Source of the DNA: WFZT01 sp964571845
GTDB taxonomy: Bacteria > Hydrothermota > Hydrothermia > B15-G9 > WFZT01
Assembly: GCA_964571845.1 (NCBI GenBank)
Contig: CAZNDM010000087.1
Location: 39,290 to 103,289 of the forward strand
Length of the DNA: 64,000 nt
Reading direction: 5' to 3'
Below are positions 1-9,488 of this stretch, piece by piece (position 1 is the first letter of the stretch; the number at the start of each line of letters is the position of its first letter). A program made the position numbers and the translations under genes. The notes under the pieces are model-generated. The model was not told the origin of the DNA. It saw nothing but the letters and a program-made list of their open reading frames with translations, and did no database searches.

Positions 1-1
1 C

Positions 2-334
2 GAGAGGATGATGAGAGGTCAGATTGAAGGAGGTATCGCCCAGGGTCTGGGTTATGCCACTCTCGAGGTTCTCGAATTCAAAAACGGGGTTCCCATGCAA
101 AAAAGTCTAACAGACTACATCATACCGACAAGCCTTGATGTTCCTGAAATAGAGAGCAGGGTAATCGAAAATCCATCGAGGCTTGGTCCATACGGTGCAA
201 AATGTGCAGGCGAAGTGCCATTTGTTGGAGTTGCTCCTGCAATCGCTGCTGCAATCTCCCTTGCCATCGGCAAAAATATCAATAAGATACCCGCAACACC
301 TGAATACATTCTGGAGGTGCTGAGTGAAGATTAA
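2..334 (+). CDS. Xanthine dehydrogenase-family molybdopterin subunit, C-terminal fragment
   Basis: The reading frame is open at the left edge, so only the last ~110 residues of a long molybdenum-cofactor subunit (normally 700-800 residues) are visible. The stretch GPYGAKCAGEVPF matches the conserved C-terminal block of xanthine dehydrogenase and CO-dehydrogenase large subunits. There the Glu of the GE(P/V)PF motif lies at the molybdenum site and acts as the catalytic base; it is followed by the typical APAIAAAIS helix. These enzymes hydroxylate N-heterocycles or aldehydes in the cytoplasm. The gene overlaps the next one, an iron-sulfur subunit, by 11 bases, so they form one operon. The substrate cannot be read from this fragment. 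Confidence 0.9.
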   Translation, partial: ERMMRGQIEGGIAQGLGYATLEVLEFKNGVPMQKSLTDYIIPTSLDVPEIESRVIENPSRLGPYGAKCAGEVPFVGVAPAIAAAISLAIGKNINKIPATPEYILEVLSED

Positions 335-782
335 TTTTGTACTCAACGGAAAATCCGTAGAACTCGATTCCAGGCCCGACGCCAGATTACTTGACATTTT
401 GAGAGAAAAACTCGGGATAAAAAGTGTCAAAGAGGGGTGCGGAGAGGGCGAATGTGGTGCATGCGCGGTTATTCTCGATGGAAAAGTTGTCAATTCCTGC
501 CTCGTCCCGGCAGTTGCAGTACACGGAAGCAGGATCACAACCCTTGAGGGCATCCTTGAAACCCCGGAGAACATGAGAATAAAAAGAGCCCTCGAAGAAG
601 CGGGAGCTGTCCAGTGCGGATTCTGCACCCCCGGGATAGTTCTTGCAATATATACCTACTTGAAAAATGGGGGCACAGCAGATGACACTTCCATAAGGAA
701 ATACCTTGCCGGTAATCTTTGCAGATGCACAGGCTACAACATGATCATAGAAGCTGTGAAACTTGCCATTGAAAAGGGCTGA
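324..782 (+). CDS. (2Fe-2S)-binding subunit of xanthine dehydrogenase/CoxS family
   Basis: This 152-residue protein is the small iron-sulfur subunit that passes electrons from the molybdenum site to FAD or an acceptor. The N-terminal plant-type ferredoxin cluster is C39, C44, C47 and C59; the C-terminal helical cluster is C98, C101, C133 and C135 (motifs QCGFCTPG and NLCRCTGY). All eight ligands are present and the length is normal for CoxS. The start is GTG, with GGAGG about six bases upstream inside the preceding gene, and the two genes overlap by 11 bases. No FAD subunit (CoxM) follows; it may lie upstream. The stop is only 9 bases from the end of the convergent gltX gene. Confidence 0.95.
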   Translation: MKINFVLNGKSVELDSRPDARLLDILREKLGIKSVKEGCGEGECGACAVILDGKVVNSCLVPAVAVHGSRITTLEGILETPENMRIKRALEEAGAVQCGFCTPGIVLAIYTYLKNGGTADDTSIRKYLAGNLCRCTGYNMIIEAVKLAIEKG

Positions 783-791
783 TTGTACTTT

Positions 792-2189
792 TCAGCTAAT
801 CTGACGGTTCAATTTTATCCATTCGATCGCCTTCTCTATCCTCCGGATACATTCATCCTTACCGATAACAGCCATCAGTTCAAAGAGTCCGGGACCAAAG
901 GTCCTTCCTGTAACTGCGAGTCTTGTCGGATGTATCAACTTTGCTGCACTGATGCCGAGCTCCTCAGCAAGCGAGCGAACAGCACTCTCAATACTTTTTT
1001 CGTCAAAAGAATCGAGTTTTTTTAACCTCTCGACCAGCAAAGCCAATCTCTCTTCGACTCCCTCCTTAAAGTGCTTTCTCACACCCTTTTCGTCATACTT
1101 CTCGACATCCCTGAAAAAGTACTCTGAGAGCTCGACAAAGTCTTTGAGTAGCCTGACTCTTTCTTTCAGTAGTGGCACAACTTTTCTGAACTTTTCCCTG
1201 TCTCTGTCAGATTTTACCAGGCCCGCCTTTTCGACAAATGGCAGGGCGAGTTCATAAAGCTCCTCATCTGATTTCATCCTGATGTATTCTGAATTTATCC
1301 AGTAGAGCTTATCAAGGTCAAAAACAGCCGCACGCTTGCCCACCCGCCTGAGATCAAAGAGCTTAATCATCTCTTCCTTTGACACAATTTCCCTGTTTTC
1401 GCCCGGAGACCATCCAAGCAGAGCGAGAAAATTAAATAGCGCCTCCGGGAGAATCCCGATGTCGCGGTACTCAAGCACTGATGTGGCACCGTGACGCTTG
1501 GAAAGCCGTTTTTTGTCCGGTCCGAGGATCATGGGCAAGTGAGCGAACTCCGGAACATCCCAGCCAAACGCCCTGTAGATAAGAATTTGCTTGGGTGTGT
1601 TGGATATGTGGTCTTCACCCCTTATGACATGGGTTATTCCCATGTAGTGGTCATCAACGACAACGGCAAAGTTGTAAGTTGGTATGCCATCAGATCTTAC
1701 TATGACAAAATCCCCGATGTCTCTGTTGCGAAAACTTATGTGTCCTCTGATTATGTCGTCAAACTCTGTTGTCCCTTCATCCGGGACGCGGAACTTTATG
1801 GCAAGAGGTTTGTCACTGTACTTTTCAGGATCAACTTCATAGCATTCCACGCCGCCACCCTCTTTCTCCAGTTCCTCTGGCGGTGTATAGCAAAAATAGG
1901 CAAGTCCCTTATCAACAAGCTCCATCGCGTATTTTCTGTAAATCTCAAGTCTATCAAGCTGGTAAACTATATCCTCATCCCAGTTGAGACCGAGCCAGAG
2001 CATAGCCTCTTTGATGTACTCCTCCATCTCCTTGCTGGATCTTTTTACATCAGTGTTCTCAATCCTGAGCAGAAACTTTCCGCCTTTGTTGCGTGCAAAA
2101 AGCCAGTTATACAGGGCTGTCCTCGCACCACCGACATGCAAATATCCCGTTGGAGATGGTGCAAATCTTACACGAACTTCCTTTCCCAT
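792..2189 (-). CDS. gltX: Glutamyl-tRNA synthetase
   Basis: This class I aminoacyl-tRNA synthetase charges tRNA with glutamate. The HIGH-like signature is in FAPSPTGYLHVGGART near the N-terminus and the KMSKS-like signature is KRLSKRHG near residue 240. The C-terminal anticodon-binding part is intact, and 465 residues is normal. A longer frame begins at a TTG at 2204, but the ATG at 2189 has GAGGAGG seven bases upstream and gives the usual MGKEVRVRFAPSPTG beginning, so I chose it. It is the last gene of the minus-strand block after the kinase-helicase gene. Whether it is discriminating, or also charges tRNA-Gln, cannot be decided by eye. Confidence 0.96.
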   Translation of the reverse strand: MGKEVRVRFAPSPTGYLHVGGARTALYNWLFARNKGGKFLLRIENTDVKRSSKEMEEYIKEAMLWLGLNWDEDIVYQLDRLEIYRKYAMELVDKGLAYFCYTPPEELEKEGGGVECYEVDPEKYSDKPLAIKFRVPDEGTTEFDDIIRGHISFRNRDIGDFVIVRSDGIPTYNFAVVVDDHYMGITHVIRGEDHISNTPKQILIYRAFGWDVPEFAHLPMILGPDKKRLSKRHGATSVLEYRDIGILPEALFNFLALLGWSPGENREIVSKEEMIKLFDLRRVGKRAAVFDLDKLYWINSEYIRMKSDEELYELALPFVEKAGLVKSDRDREKFRKVVPLLKERVRLLKDFVELSEYFFRDVEKYDEKGVRKHFKEGVEERLALLVERLKKLDSFDEKSIESAVRSLAEELGISAAKLIHPTRLAVTGRTFGPGLFELMAVIGKDECIRRIEKAIEWIKLNRQIS

Positions 2190-2200
2190 TTTTGTCCTCC

Positions 2201-4891
2201 TCAAGTGTTTCTCTCTTCTCTTACATACATTTCGTAAAGGAACCTTGAAGGCTCCTGATAGTACCTGAATCTCTTCTTGGGGTAAGTAAGGTAAAGGGTC
2301 TCAGAAGCCCTTGTCAAAGCCACATAGCATAGTCTCCTCTCTTCTTCAAGTCCTGATTTTTCAGCGACTGATCTGAAGAGCGGAAAAACTCCCTCCACGA
2401 GTCCCACAAGGAACACGACCGGGAATTCAAGACCTTTTGCCTGGTGGATTGTGATAATCTGGACGCCTCCGACTGACCGGAATTCCTCTCCAAGATGCTG
2501 CATCATCGCCACATGACTCAAAAATTCCCTTACTTCGCCTTTTTTAAAAGATCCTGCAATACCAAGAAGCTCGTTTATGTTGTCCTTCTCCACGAGTCTC
2601 GACGGAGTGTCCTTCTCTTCAAGATACTTCATGTAACCCGTAACATCATAAACTTCCTCAAGGAGCTCCTGTGGAGAGCGCACCCTCAACTGTTCCGGTG
2701 TAAAAGAATTGAGATACTCCCAGAATCTCTCAAGAGTTTTGAGCTGTTCCTCTGTAAACTTCTTTGAAAATGTGGGTTTCCCGGTCTTTGAAAAATACCT
2801 GACAGCCGTTTTTGCGTCCTTCGGATGCCATCTGAGGAATTTTATCAACATACTCTGCAGATCAGAGGCGGACCCTTTGCCTGTGAGGAATTTTAAAAAG
2901 CCAATTGAAGCCTTTATCTCTTCCCTCTCATAAAAGCCGCCGATACCAAGAACATTAAACGGAATTTTCTTTTTGCTAAAAACTTCCTCAAACGGGCGCG
3001 AAAGTGAGTTTAATCGGATAAGCACAGCAATGTCATCAAAGCTCCTCCCCCTTTCCCGCTCTTCGAGGATCTTCTCGGCAACAAACTCCGCCTCGTCTAT
3101 CTCATTTCTTGCAGCGTAAAACTTTATGGACTCCTGTCCGGACTCCCTGAGGGGTATTACAAGCTTGTCTATGCGGTCCTCATTATGAGAAATTAAAGTA
3201 TTTGCCACATTCAGGATCTCATCCGGGGAGCGGAAGTTCTGGGTCAACCTTACTTCTCTATGATCTGGATAATACTTCCTGAAATCCATGAGGAATTTAC
3301 TCGACGCTCCCCGAAATCCGTAGATCGATTGATCGTCGTCACCTGTAACAAACAGGTTTTTATGCCTTGAAGATAGTATCTGCATCAGCACAAATTGTCC
3401 CCTATTTATGTCCTGAAATTCGTCAACGAGGATGTACCGGAATCTCTCGCTAAAAAGCTCTTTGATGTCATCGTACTGCCTCAGAAGTCTCACTGACAGA
3501 AAGATAAGATCATCGAGATCGATAAAACCGTTAAAGAAGAGTTCTTTCTGGTACTTTTCATAGGCTTCAGCGACTTCCCGTCGCCACTTGTGTTTCACAT
3601 GTTCGAGCAAGTATTCCGGAGAAATGAGGTTCCCCTTGTATCTCGAAATTTCTCTCAAAATGGCACGAGCCTTTTCTTTTGACCTTATACCCGTTGCCTT
3701 TTCAAAAAGCTCTTCCTGAGCATCCCGGGTTATGAGCTGGAATTCCGGTGGGTATCCCAGCCTTTCGATACCGTATGAGACTATTTTTCGCCCGAGATAA
3801 TGGAATGTCCCCGTCCACAAATTTTTTGTGTTTCCCTCACCAATCAATTTTTCCACTCTGTCTTTCATTTCACCTGCAGCTTTACCTGTAAAGGTTACGG
3901 CAAGGATGTTTTCCGGTGGCACACCTTTCTCGTGGATCAGGTAGGCAATCCTGTGGACAAGTGTGGTCGTCTTACCTGTCCCCGCTCCACCGATGAGGAG
4001 AAAGTAACCGTCCCCGTTGACAACAGCTTCCCGCTGTTCTTCTGTGAGACCTTCGAGAATAGGTGAGGACTTTTTTCTGACATGGACTGTCTTCAGTGAA
4101 AGCTCACCCCCGCCTTTTCGGACATAATCCTGCAATGCCTGCTTCATCTCTGAGGCAGTCCTGTATCTCTCTGAGGGCACCTTCCTCAAAGCTTTTTTTA
4201 TTATCTCAAATAACTGGGGGGTCATCCTCGCGGGTTTTTTTAACTTCCCTTTGAATATCTGATTTCTCAAGTCCTCAATGGTTTCTGCGAAAAATGGAGG
4301 GTAGCCGGCAATAAGTTCGTAAAGAACGCAGGCAACGGACCAGATATCTGACTCTTTCCTCATCTTTCCACTCCAGGCTTCTGGTGCCATGTAGATAGGG
4401 GTACCTGCCATGGAGAAACTCAAACTGCTCGAGAGTATAACCGCAAGTCCAAAATCTGTGAGCTTTACCTCCCCGTCTTTTGTTATCATTATGTTTTCGG
4501 GCTTTATATCCCTGTGAAGCACACCCCGCGAATGGGCATAGGATAAAGCTTCAAGAACATCGTTGATAATGGAAATTGCGCGGGTCTCATCAATTGGAGC
4601 CTCATTTTCAATCACATCTCTTAAGGACTGACCATCAACATACTCCATGACAATGGCAAGTTTACCTTCAATAAGCTCGGCAGTGTAAAATCTGACGATA
4701 TTCGGGTGTTCAAGAGAGGCGAGGAGTTGAGCCTCTCTTTTGAGCATTTCTATGTCCCGCTCACGGGTTCTTGAGACCTTCAGTGCAAATTTTTTCTCCG
4801 TTATTGTGTCAAAAACGAGAAAAACATCGGCAAACTGCCCCCCTCCTATCCAGGATTCAACCCTGTATTTGCCGAGATTCTTTCTTATCAT
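2201..4891 (-). CDS. Ser/Thr protein kinase fused to UvrD/PcrA-type helicase
   Basis: One uninterrupted 896-residue frame holds two complete enzymes. Residues 9-258 are a Hanks-type kinase: glycine loop from 16, Lys38, HRD with Asp128, DFG with Asp146, APE at 169-171, all catalytic residues intact. After a ~20-residue linker, residues 280-896 are a superfamily 1A helicase: Q-motif LTEEQREAV at 282-290, Walker A GGAGTGKTT at 301-309, DEFQD at 490-494, GDDDQSIYGFRGA from 517, then TIHQAKGLEFPVV and YVALTRA. No transmembrane segment is seen, so it should act in the cytoplasm on DNA. The ATG lies 9 bases after the upstream stop, with only a weak Shine-Dalgarno sequence. Both domain assignments are firm; a function for the fusion is unknown. 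Confidence 0.93.
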   Translation of the reverse strand: MIRKNLGKYRVESWIGGGQFADVFLVFDTITEKKFALKVSRTRERDIEMLKREAQLLASLEHPNIVRFYTAELIEGKLAIVMEYVDGQSLRDVIENEAPIDETRAISIINDVLEALSYAHSRGVLHRDIKPENIMITKDGEVKLTDFGLAVILSSSLSFSMAGTPIYMAPEAWSGKMRKESDIWSVACVLYELIAGYPPFFAETIEDLRNQIFKGKLKKPARMTPQLFEIIKKALRKVPSERYRTASEMKQALQDYVRKGGGELSLKTVHVRKKSSPILEGLTEEQREAVVNGDGYFLLIGGAGTGKTTTLVHRIAYLIHEKGVPPENILAVTFTGKAAGEMKDRVEKLIGEGNTKNLWTGTFHYLGRKIVSYGIERLGYPPEFQLITRDAQEELFEKATGIRSKEKARAILREISRYKGNLISPEYLLEHVKHKWRREVAEAYEKYQKELFFNGFIDLDDLIFLSVRLLRQYDDIKELFSERFRYILVDEFQDINRGQFVLMQILSSRHKNLFVTGDDDQSIYGFRGASSKFLMDFRKYYPDHREVRLTQNFRSPDEILNVANTLISHNEDRIDKLVIPLRESGQESIKFYAARNEIDEAEFVAEKILEERERGRSFDDIAVLIRLNSLSRPFEEVFSKKKIPFNVLGIGGFYEREEIKASIGFLKFLTGKGSASDLQSMLIKFLRWHPKDAKTAVRYFSKTGKPTFSKKFTEEQLKTLERFWEYLNSFTPEQLRVRSPQELLEEVYDVTGYMKYLEEKDTPSRLVEKDNINELLGIAGSFKKGEVREFLSHVAMMQHLGEEFRSVGGVQIITIHQAKGLEFPVVFLVGLVEGVFPLFRSVAEKSGLEEERRLCYVALTRASETLYLTYPKKRFRYYQEPSRFLYEMYVREERNT

Positions 4892-4900
4892 GTGTTAAAA

Positions 4901-6925
4901 TTAATACTTCATCCTTTCTATGACAATCCAGGAATCCCGCTGACGCGCCATCCCCTCAACGATCTTTCTGAAGTCCTTGTAAAGTGATTTGTCGTATATT
5001 CCTCCCTTCCTTCTGACCTCATCACTGTAATGAACAGTATCTTTCGAGGAGTAAACGAGTGATTTGAACTCCATAAACTTCACCTGTCCGGAAAAACCCT
5101 CGGGGATGTGTCTTACCCTGAATCCGGGAGGAAGCTTGATCACAATATCTTTGATACTCCTGTAGTTTCTTTCAAAAAATAGAGGATTCAACCTGAATGT
5201 GGCTCCGACCTTCTCTGCCGTGTAGTCTGAAAGATCCGGCATCTTCAGGAGAATGAGGTTGTCTGCGACTATCGCGTATCCGGGAACACGGTAAAAGAGA
5301 GTTAACTTCGGTGGTATCGTCAAATCTCCAAGGTCAGAAAGCCTGAAAGAGTCAAGTGTTATGCCAGGAGCCCAGTTGAGATTCTGCTCGAGTATCTTCT
5401 GTAGCTCAATTTTTCTGAATTTCTTGAGCGCCCTCACAGTAGCTTCGTCATAACCCCGAAACAGCACATTATCTTCAATAACAAGGTCCCCTGTTCTTGT
5501 AACAGCGATATTCATAAACTCAATCTGACCCTCTCTCTCCACCGGCGTGAAGGGGATATATGTTTCATCACCGTTGAGTGATATACCATGTGTCCCCTGA
5601 AATTCGGGCCTTATGTAACCAAATGGCATTCTGTCATTGACAGGATCAAGATAAATTGTATCGAGCCTTACAACCATTCCTGTAAACAGGGATAGGTTCC
5701 AGTTCTCAGGCAAAAACCAGGAGCTTTTTGAAACTGTTAGCACAAGGTCAGCCGGTATCCCGACTTTCCTGTAAAGTGAATATAGTAAGAACGCCTTATC
5801 AACTTCGCTTCCAGAAAATTTATTGAGAATAAGATCAGGGGATTTCGGGAAAATGCTGTAACTTTCACCATCAACAGGTATCCTCTTTATGTCCTGAGCA
5901 ACGAATCTATAGATAGAAAACAGCGTGTCCTCACGACTCTGTGCCTTTGAGAGAAGGCCATCAAGAAGACTGTCGGGTTTAAAGCTGTCCACAAGGGAAT
6001 CAATGTAGGTTCTCAGGCTATGGATATCCTCCCCGGTTTTCAACCCACATGTAAAGGCTGGAAGAATGTAGTAAAGAGGCGGCATGTAGGGTTCCTCAAT
6101 ATAACCTTTGTGATCCCTGACTATGAAAGAGTTTCCTTCACTCTCAATTCCCCCGGTGTTCCTCGCTGTGATAAGCAAAAGGTCTTTGTTCCCCTCAATT
6201 TCGAGCTTTTCATAGTATGTCGGCTCTCTGTCACCCATCAAAATCCTTCTCAATGGGGGATGTTTGGGGTCAAATTTACCGGTGATTTTTATCTCGTAAT
6301 CAAGCACATTTCCTGGTGAGCCTTCAGGAATGGCAAATTTTACCTGATGGAGATCATCATACTCAGGATATCTCGAAAAAACAGATGCATCCTCAATGGC
6401 ATTGTCCATAATGGAGACTACTCGATCGTCATGTGTTACTGTTCTTGCAAATACGATTTCTCCCCTTTCAAATGAGCTCATATACTTGAAGACTCTGTTT
6501 GCTGCTCTCTTACCCCGTTCCTTCAGAATCCTGATAATTCTCCTTTCCGTGTAAGAATAGGAACTATCAGTATTCAGCGTAAACTTCTTGATCACATAAA
6601 CATTGACATATCCTGCCATGGGGTAAAGAGAGTCAACAGGAACTTTCAGGGCTTTAAGAAGCAAAGAATCGTCTATGTCGGAGATATTTTCCCACATGTC
6701 ACCGGGTCTTCTTCTGGACGACTCTATGCTCAAAACTTCTGTTCGTGCAACGGCGATTCTGCCGTGTGGAGTCGAGATATAAACAGAATCCTTTCCAATT
6801 TCCAGAACAGAACCGTTTATTTCCTCACCGTTTTTTAGATACACAATATCTCTTGTGAGATTCCGTGGCGCCTTTCCCATACCCCATAGTGAAAACGCCG
6901 TTAAAAGGACAAGAAGGTATTTCAT
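4901..6925 (-). CDS. Secreted DUF3857 protein with degenerate transglutaminase-like domain
   Basis: This 674-residue protein begins with a signal peptide (MKYLLVLLTAFSLWG) and resembles the adjacent upstream gene throughout: an N-terminal DUF3857 beta region, a transglutaminase-like core, and a C-terminal beta-rich domain. In the core the catalytic Cys position is Glu374 (GSEVDKAF, against GDCTDKS in the neighbour), and the His position within MVVRLDTIYLDP is also lost, while the Asp region remains. It is therefore probably a non-catalytic binding or scaffold protein of the envelope. The ATG at 6925 follows GGAGG by 8 bases and the preceding stop by one base; an in-frame start at 6943 would overlap that gene without a better site. 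Confidence 0.85.
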   Translation of the reverse strand: MKYLLVLLTAFSLWGMGKAPRNLTRDIVYLKNGEEINGSVLEIGKDSVYISTPHGRIAVARTEVLSIESSRRRPGDMWENISDIDDSLLLKALKVPVDSLYPMAGYVNVYVIKKFTLNTDSSYSYTERRIIRILKERGKRAANRVFKYMSSFERGEIVFARTVTHDDRVVSIMDNAIEDASVFSRYPEYDDLHQVKFAIPEGSPGNVLDYEIKITGKFDPKHPPLRRILMGDREPTYYEKLEIEGNKDLLLITARNTGGIESEGNSFIVRDHKGYIEEPYMPPLYYILPAFTCGLKTGEDIHSLRTYIDSLVDSFKPDSLLDGLLSKAQSREDTLFSIYRFVAQDIKRIPVDGESYSIFPKSPDLILNKFSGSEVDKAFLLYSLYRKVGIPADLVLTVSKSSWFLPENWNLSLFTGMVVRLDTIYLDPVNDRMPFGYIRPEFQGTHGISLNGDETYIPFTPVEREGQIEFMNIAVTRTGDLVIEDNVLFRGYDEATVRALKKFRKIELQKILEQNLNWAPGITLDSFRLSDLGDLTIPPKLTLFYRVPGYAIVADNLILLKMPDLSDYTAEKVGATFRLNPLFFERNYRSIKDIVIKLPPGFRVRHIPEGFSGQVKFMEFKSLVYSSKDTVHYSDEVRRKGGIYDKSLYKDFRKIVEGMARQRDSWIVIERMKY

Positions 6926-6926
6926 C

Positions 6927-8981
6927 TTATCTGCCTCCTTCAAAAATTACGGGTTTTCTCATGTGTTTCAAAAGTTTGAGCAGATCTTTTTTGTAAGTCT
7001 CATAATCTTCCAGCGGCACGATTCGATCCCATCTTCTGAAAACATCGTGAAATTCGATACTCTTTGCACCGTCACTTTTGAAGTACGCAACATAAGAGAA
7101 GTGTTTATTTTTAATATCAATGGAATCTGGCAGGTATTTCAGCTTTAACTTTTCAAATTCGATGTAAAAATCGTGTGAGACTTTGTAAGATGTCCGATAC
7201 ACGATATCGTAGTGCCTGTCTTTGACAGTGATTTCGGGGAATCTGTACCTGTTTTTCAGATCAGGAAGCTCAAGAAGATAAAGGTCTCCAATGTTTTTTA
7301 AATATCCGGGAATTTCGAAAACTATCTTCAGGTAAAATTGTCTGGAAAGGTCGTACAGGGGTCCAAGCTCAAAGGAGATAAGCTTTGAGCCGGGTGCAGT
7401 CATCTGGATCATTTCTTCCATACGGTTTTTTCGTTCTTCTTCCTTCACATGTTGCCAGAACCACCGAACGCCAGCCTCAAAATCGCCCGTGTATTCACCG
7501 AGAAACTCGACTCTCGTGCTACCATCGGGTTTGATCTTCAACTTATATGTGTATTTTCTCCAGTTGTGTTCAGGTGGAGGTACCTTGATAAAGGAAATTT
7601 TCCTGAGCTGTGCATTGAGTGCCCAGACACCGTGATCAGCAGACCAGAAATAGGGATAACGGCTTGTTGAACCCGTGGCATCGAGATAAAAATCCCTTCC
7701 ATCTCTCGTAACAATCTCAGTAATGGCATGATTCCCCTGAAAAGACGGAACATCCACGAGGAAAGTTCCGGCATCGTTGGTCTCAATGTAAACGGGGTAA
7801 CCCATTATTCCAACAGAACGAAGCAGGGTTGAAAATAATATTGATTTATCCGTACAGTCCCCGTATCCCTTTTTCAGAGTCTCTGATGCAGGGTGTCCGG
7901 AGACACCAGACGAGGCTCCACCTTTAATGGAAATGTAACGAATGTTCTGCTGGACCCAGTAGTATATCCTGGCTATGGAGTCGTCGAGGCTCGTCGCCCC
8001 TTTCACGATGCTGTCGGCAAGTGCTTTGATCTCAGGTGTAATGACCATCCTCTTCTTCTGGAATTTCGCATACCAATCGTAAAGATAATCCCACGACTTC
8101 TGATTCGTAACAGCTAACATGGGGATAACATCAGGTAAAGGTGGCATAACAGGCTCATCAACCACTGGATCCACTGTATCCATTGAGAATTTGTAAAATT
8201 TGTAGGGACCGACCACTCTCTCCTCGTACTTCACACGGGAAGGATCAGTATTCCTGACGAGATATTTAAAAAACTCATTCTCCGGAAGTTTAAATGTTAC
8301 CTCTGAATGAAGTACGGGTTTTTGCCCTCCGAAAAACCATCTTTCTGAAAAGACCTTTTTGTCCCAGGGATTGAAGATGTGATACTCGTAAACATACTCC
8401 ACAATATCCCCGACCTCTGCGCCGGGAATAGAAAAACTCATGACCTTACTTTTGCCAAAAAATTCAAGTCCGGATTTGGGTTTTGTAATTTTAACATTTT
8501 TTGGATCGAGATAAATAACCCTGCCATCAGGTTTTATACATCTTGCAGCGAGAAGGCGTGCTTTTAGCATATCTTCATAAATGTAGATTCTTACATCCGC
8601 CCAGTCTCTTGCGTCATCCTTCATTATGAGACCCTGGAAATGGTACCTATTGTACTGGGTAGAATCGGGCTCCATTGAGAAGAAACCCTGATCAAGAAGC
8701 ACGACACCACTGGCGTCAGGATACAGACGGCGAGCCTCTTTTGCCTTCTCAAGTACCTTTTCAGGAGACTCAAGTCTGTACTTAACAGGGAGATACGCCC
8801 TCTCTTCGCCTTCAAAGATGATCTTTTTTACATCGAGACGGCTGACCACCGTGTCGTCCAGAATGTAGGCACCACCCTTCAGTTCAAGACGATGTGTCTT
8901 TATCACCCTTCCACCAAAAAGTTCGACCTTGTGGGCAAAAACCCACGAAAATAGTGCTATAGCAACTAAAAACTTCTTCAT
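6927..8981 (-). CDS. Secreted DUF3857 transglutaminase-like protein
   Basis: This 684-residue exported protein has a signal peptide (MKKFLVAIALFSWVFA), a DUF3857 region over roughly residues 40-280, and a transglutaminase-like cysteine protease fold with an apparently complete triad: Cys376 (GDCTDKS), His418 (NHAITEI) and Asp434 (FYLDATG). A C-terminal beta-rich domain follows. Such proteins are common in diderm FCB bacteria and are thought to act on peptides or proteins in the envelope; the substrate is unknown. A strong GGAGGT site lies 10 bases before the ATG, and a promoter is visible upstream. It is the first gene of a unit running into its inactive-looking paralogue, the kinase-helicase and gltX. 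Confidence 0.88.
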   Translation of the reverse strand: MKKFLVAIALFSWVFAHKVELFGGRVIKTHRLELKGGAYILDDTVVSRLDVKKIIFEGEERAYLPVKYRLESPEKVLEKAKEARRLYPDASGVVLLDQGFFSMEPDSTQYNRYHFQGLIMKDDARDWADVRIYIYEDMLKARLLAARCIKPDGRVIYLDPKNVKITKPKSGLEFFGKSKVMSFSIPGAEVGDIVEYVYEYHIFNPWDKKVFSERWFFGGQKPVLHSEVTFKLPENEFFKYLVRNTDPSRVKYEERVVGPYKFYKFSMDTVDPVVDEPVMPPLPDVIPMLAVTNQKSWDYLYDWYAKFQKKRMVITPEIKALADSIVKGATSLDDSIARIYYWVQQNIRYISIKGGASSGVSGHPASETLKKGYGDCTDKSILFSTLLRSVGIMGYPVYIETNDAGTFLVDVPSFQGNHAITEIVTRDGRDFYLDATGSTSRYPYFWSADHGVWALNAQLRKISFIKVPPPEHNWRKYTYKLKIKPDGSTRVEFLGEYTGDFEAGVRWFWQHVKEEERKNRMEEMIQMTAPGSKLISFELGPLYDLSRQFYLKIVFEIPGYLKNIGDLYLLELPDLKNRYRFPEITVKDRHYDIVYRTSYKVSHDFYIEFEKLKLKYLPDSIDIKNKHFSYVAYFKSDGAKSIEFHDVFRRWDRIVPLEDYETYKKDLLKLLKHMRKPVIFEGGR

Positions 8982-9011
8982 TCTTGATTAACCTCCGGGG
9001 AGTTTTTTGAA

Positions 9012-9040
9012 ATTATAAATCGTGTACAGAATAATGTCCG
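9012..9040 (-). promoter_or_regulatory. Promoter of the DUF3857 / kinase-helicase / gltX unit
   Basis: On the minus strand a perfect -10 box TATAAT (9017 to 9012) is preceded after 17 bases by CGGACA (9040 to 9035; 4 of 6 consensus). The leader is about 25 bases and contains the GGAGGT ribosome site. It lies in the 72-base gap after the Rrf2 gene. Confidence 0.6.
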
Positions 9041-9053
9041 CCAGAAAGGAGGA

Positions 9054-9488
9054 TTATTTTTTCAATGCCTCCTGTAGCTTTCTCTTCTGGATATCTATTA
9101 AGTCCTTCAGGGTATATCCTCTGAGAAAGGTCCGGATATTTTCTGCGAGCTCCTTCCAGACATCGTGAGGGGCACAGATTGGCACCTTATCACAGCTCGT
9201 TTCATCCTCGACGCACTCCACAAGACTGATCCTGCCTTCCACAGCCTCGACGATCTCAAGTAGCGTAATCTCTTCAGGCGATCTGGCGAGCATGAAACCA
9301 CCGCCTCTTCCCTTTGCACTATCCAGGATCCCTGCTCTCTTCAGTTGAAGAAAAAGATTCTCGAGATACCTCTCGGACAGCCCTTCTCGCTCGGCGATCT
9401 CTCTGATAAAAATCGGTCTTCCATCTATATTCATTGCAAGGTCAAGTATTGCCCTTACTGCATATCTGGATCTTGTTAGCAGTCTCAT
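9054..9488 (-). CDS. Rrf2/IscR-family transcriptional regulator
   Basis: This 144-residue winged-helix regulator has the family start (MRLLTRSRYAVRAILDLA), a recognition helix near residues 37-50, a GRGGG wing at 60-64 and three cysteines, C92, C99 and C105. The spacing is almost identical to the [2Fe-2S] ligands of E. coli IscR (92, 98, 104), so it probably senses an iron-sulfur cluster, iron, or redox or NO stress. It overlaps the preceding aminotransferase gene by 4 bases (ATGA) and is cotranscribed with it. No cysteine desulfurase or isc/suf gene is nearby, so it need not control cluster assembly. Confidence 0.92.
   Translation of the reverse strand: MRLLTRSRYAVRAILDLAMNIDGRPIFIREIAEREGLSERYLENLFLQLKRAGILDSAKGRGGGFMLARSPEEITLLEIVEAVEGRISLVECVEDETSCDKVPICAPHDVWKELAENIRTFLRGYTLKDLIDIQKRKLQEALKK

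Noticed and set aside
107..628. Open frame of 173 codons on the minus strand
   Set aside because: It lies opposite two well-supported XDH-family genes, has no family features and no ribosome site.
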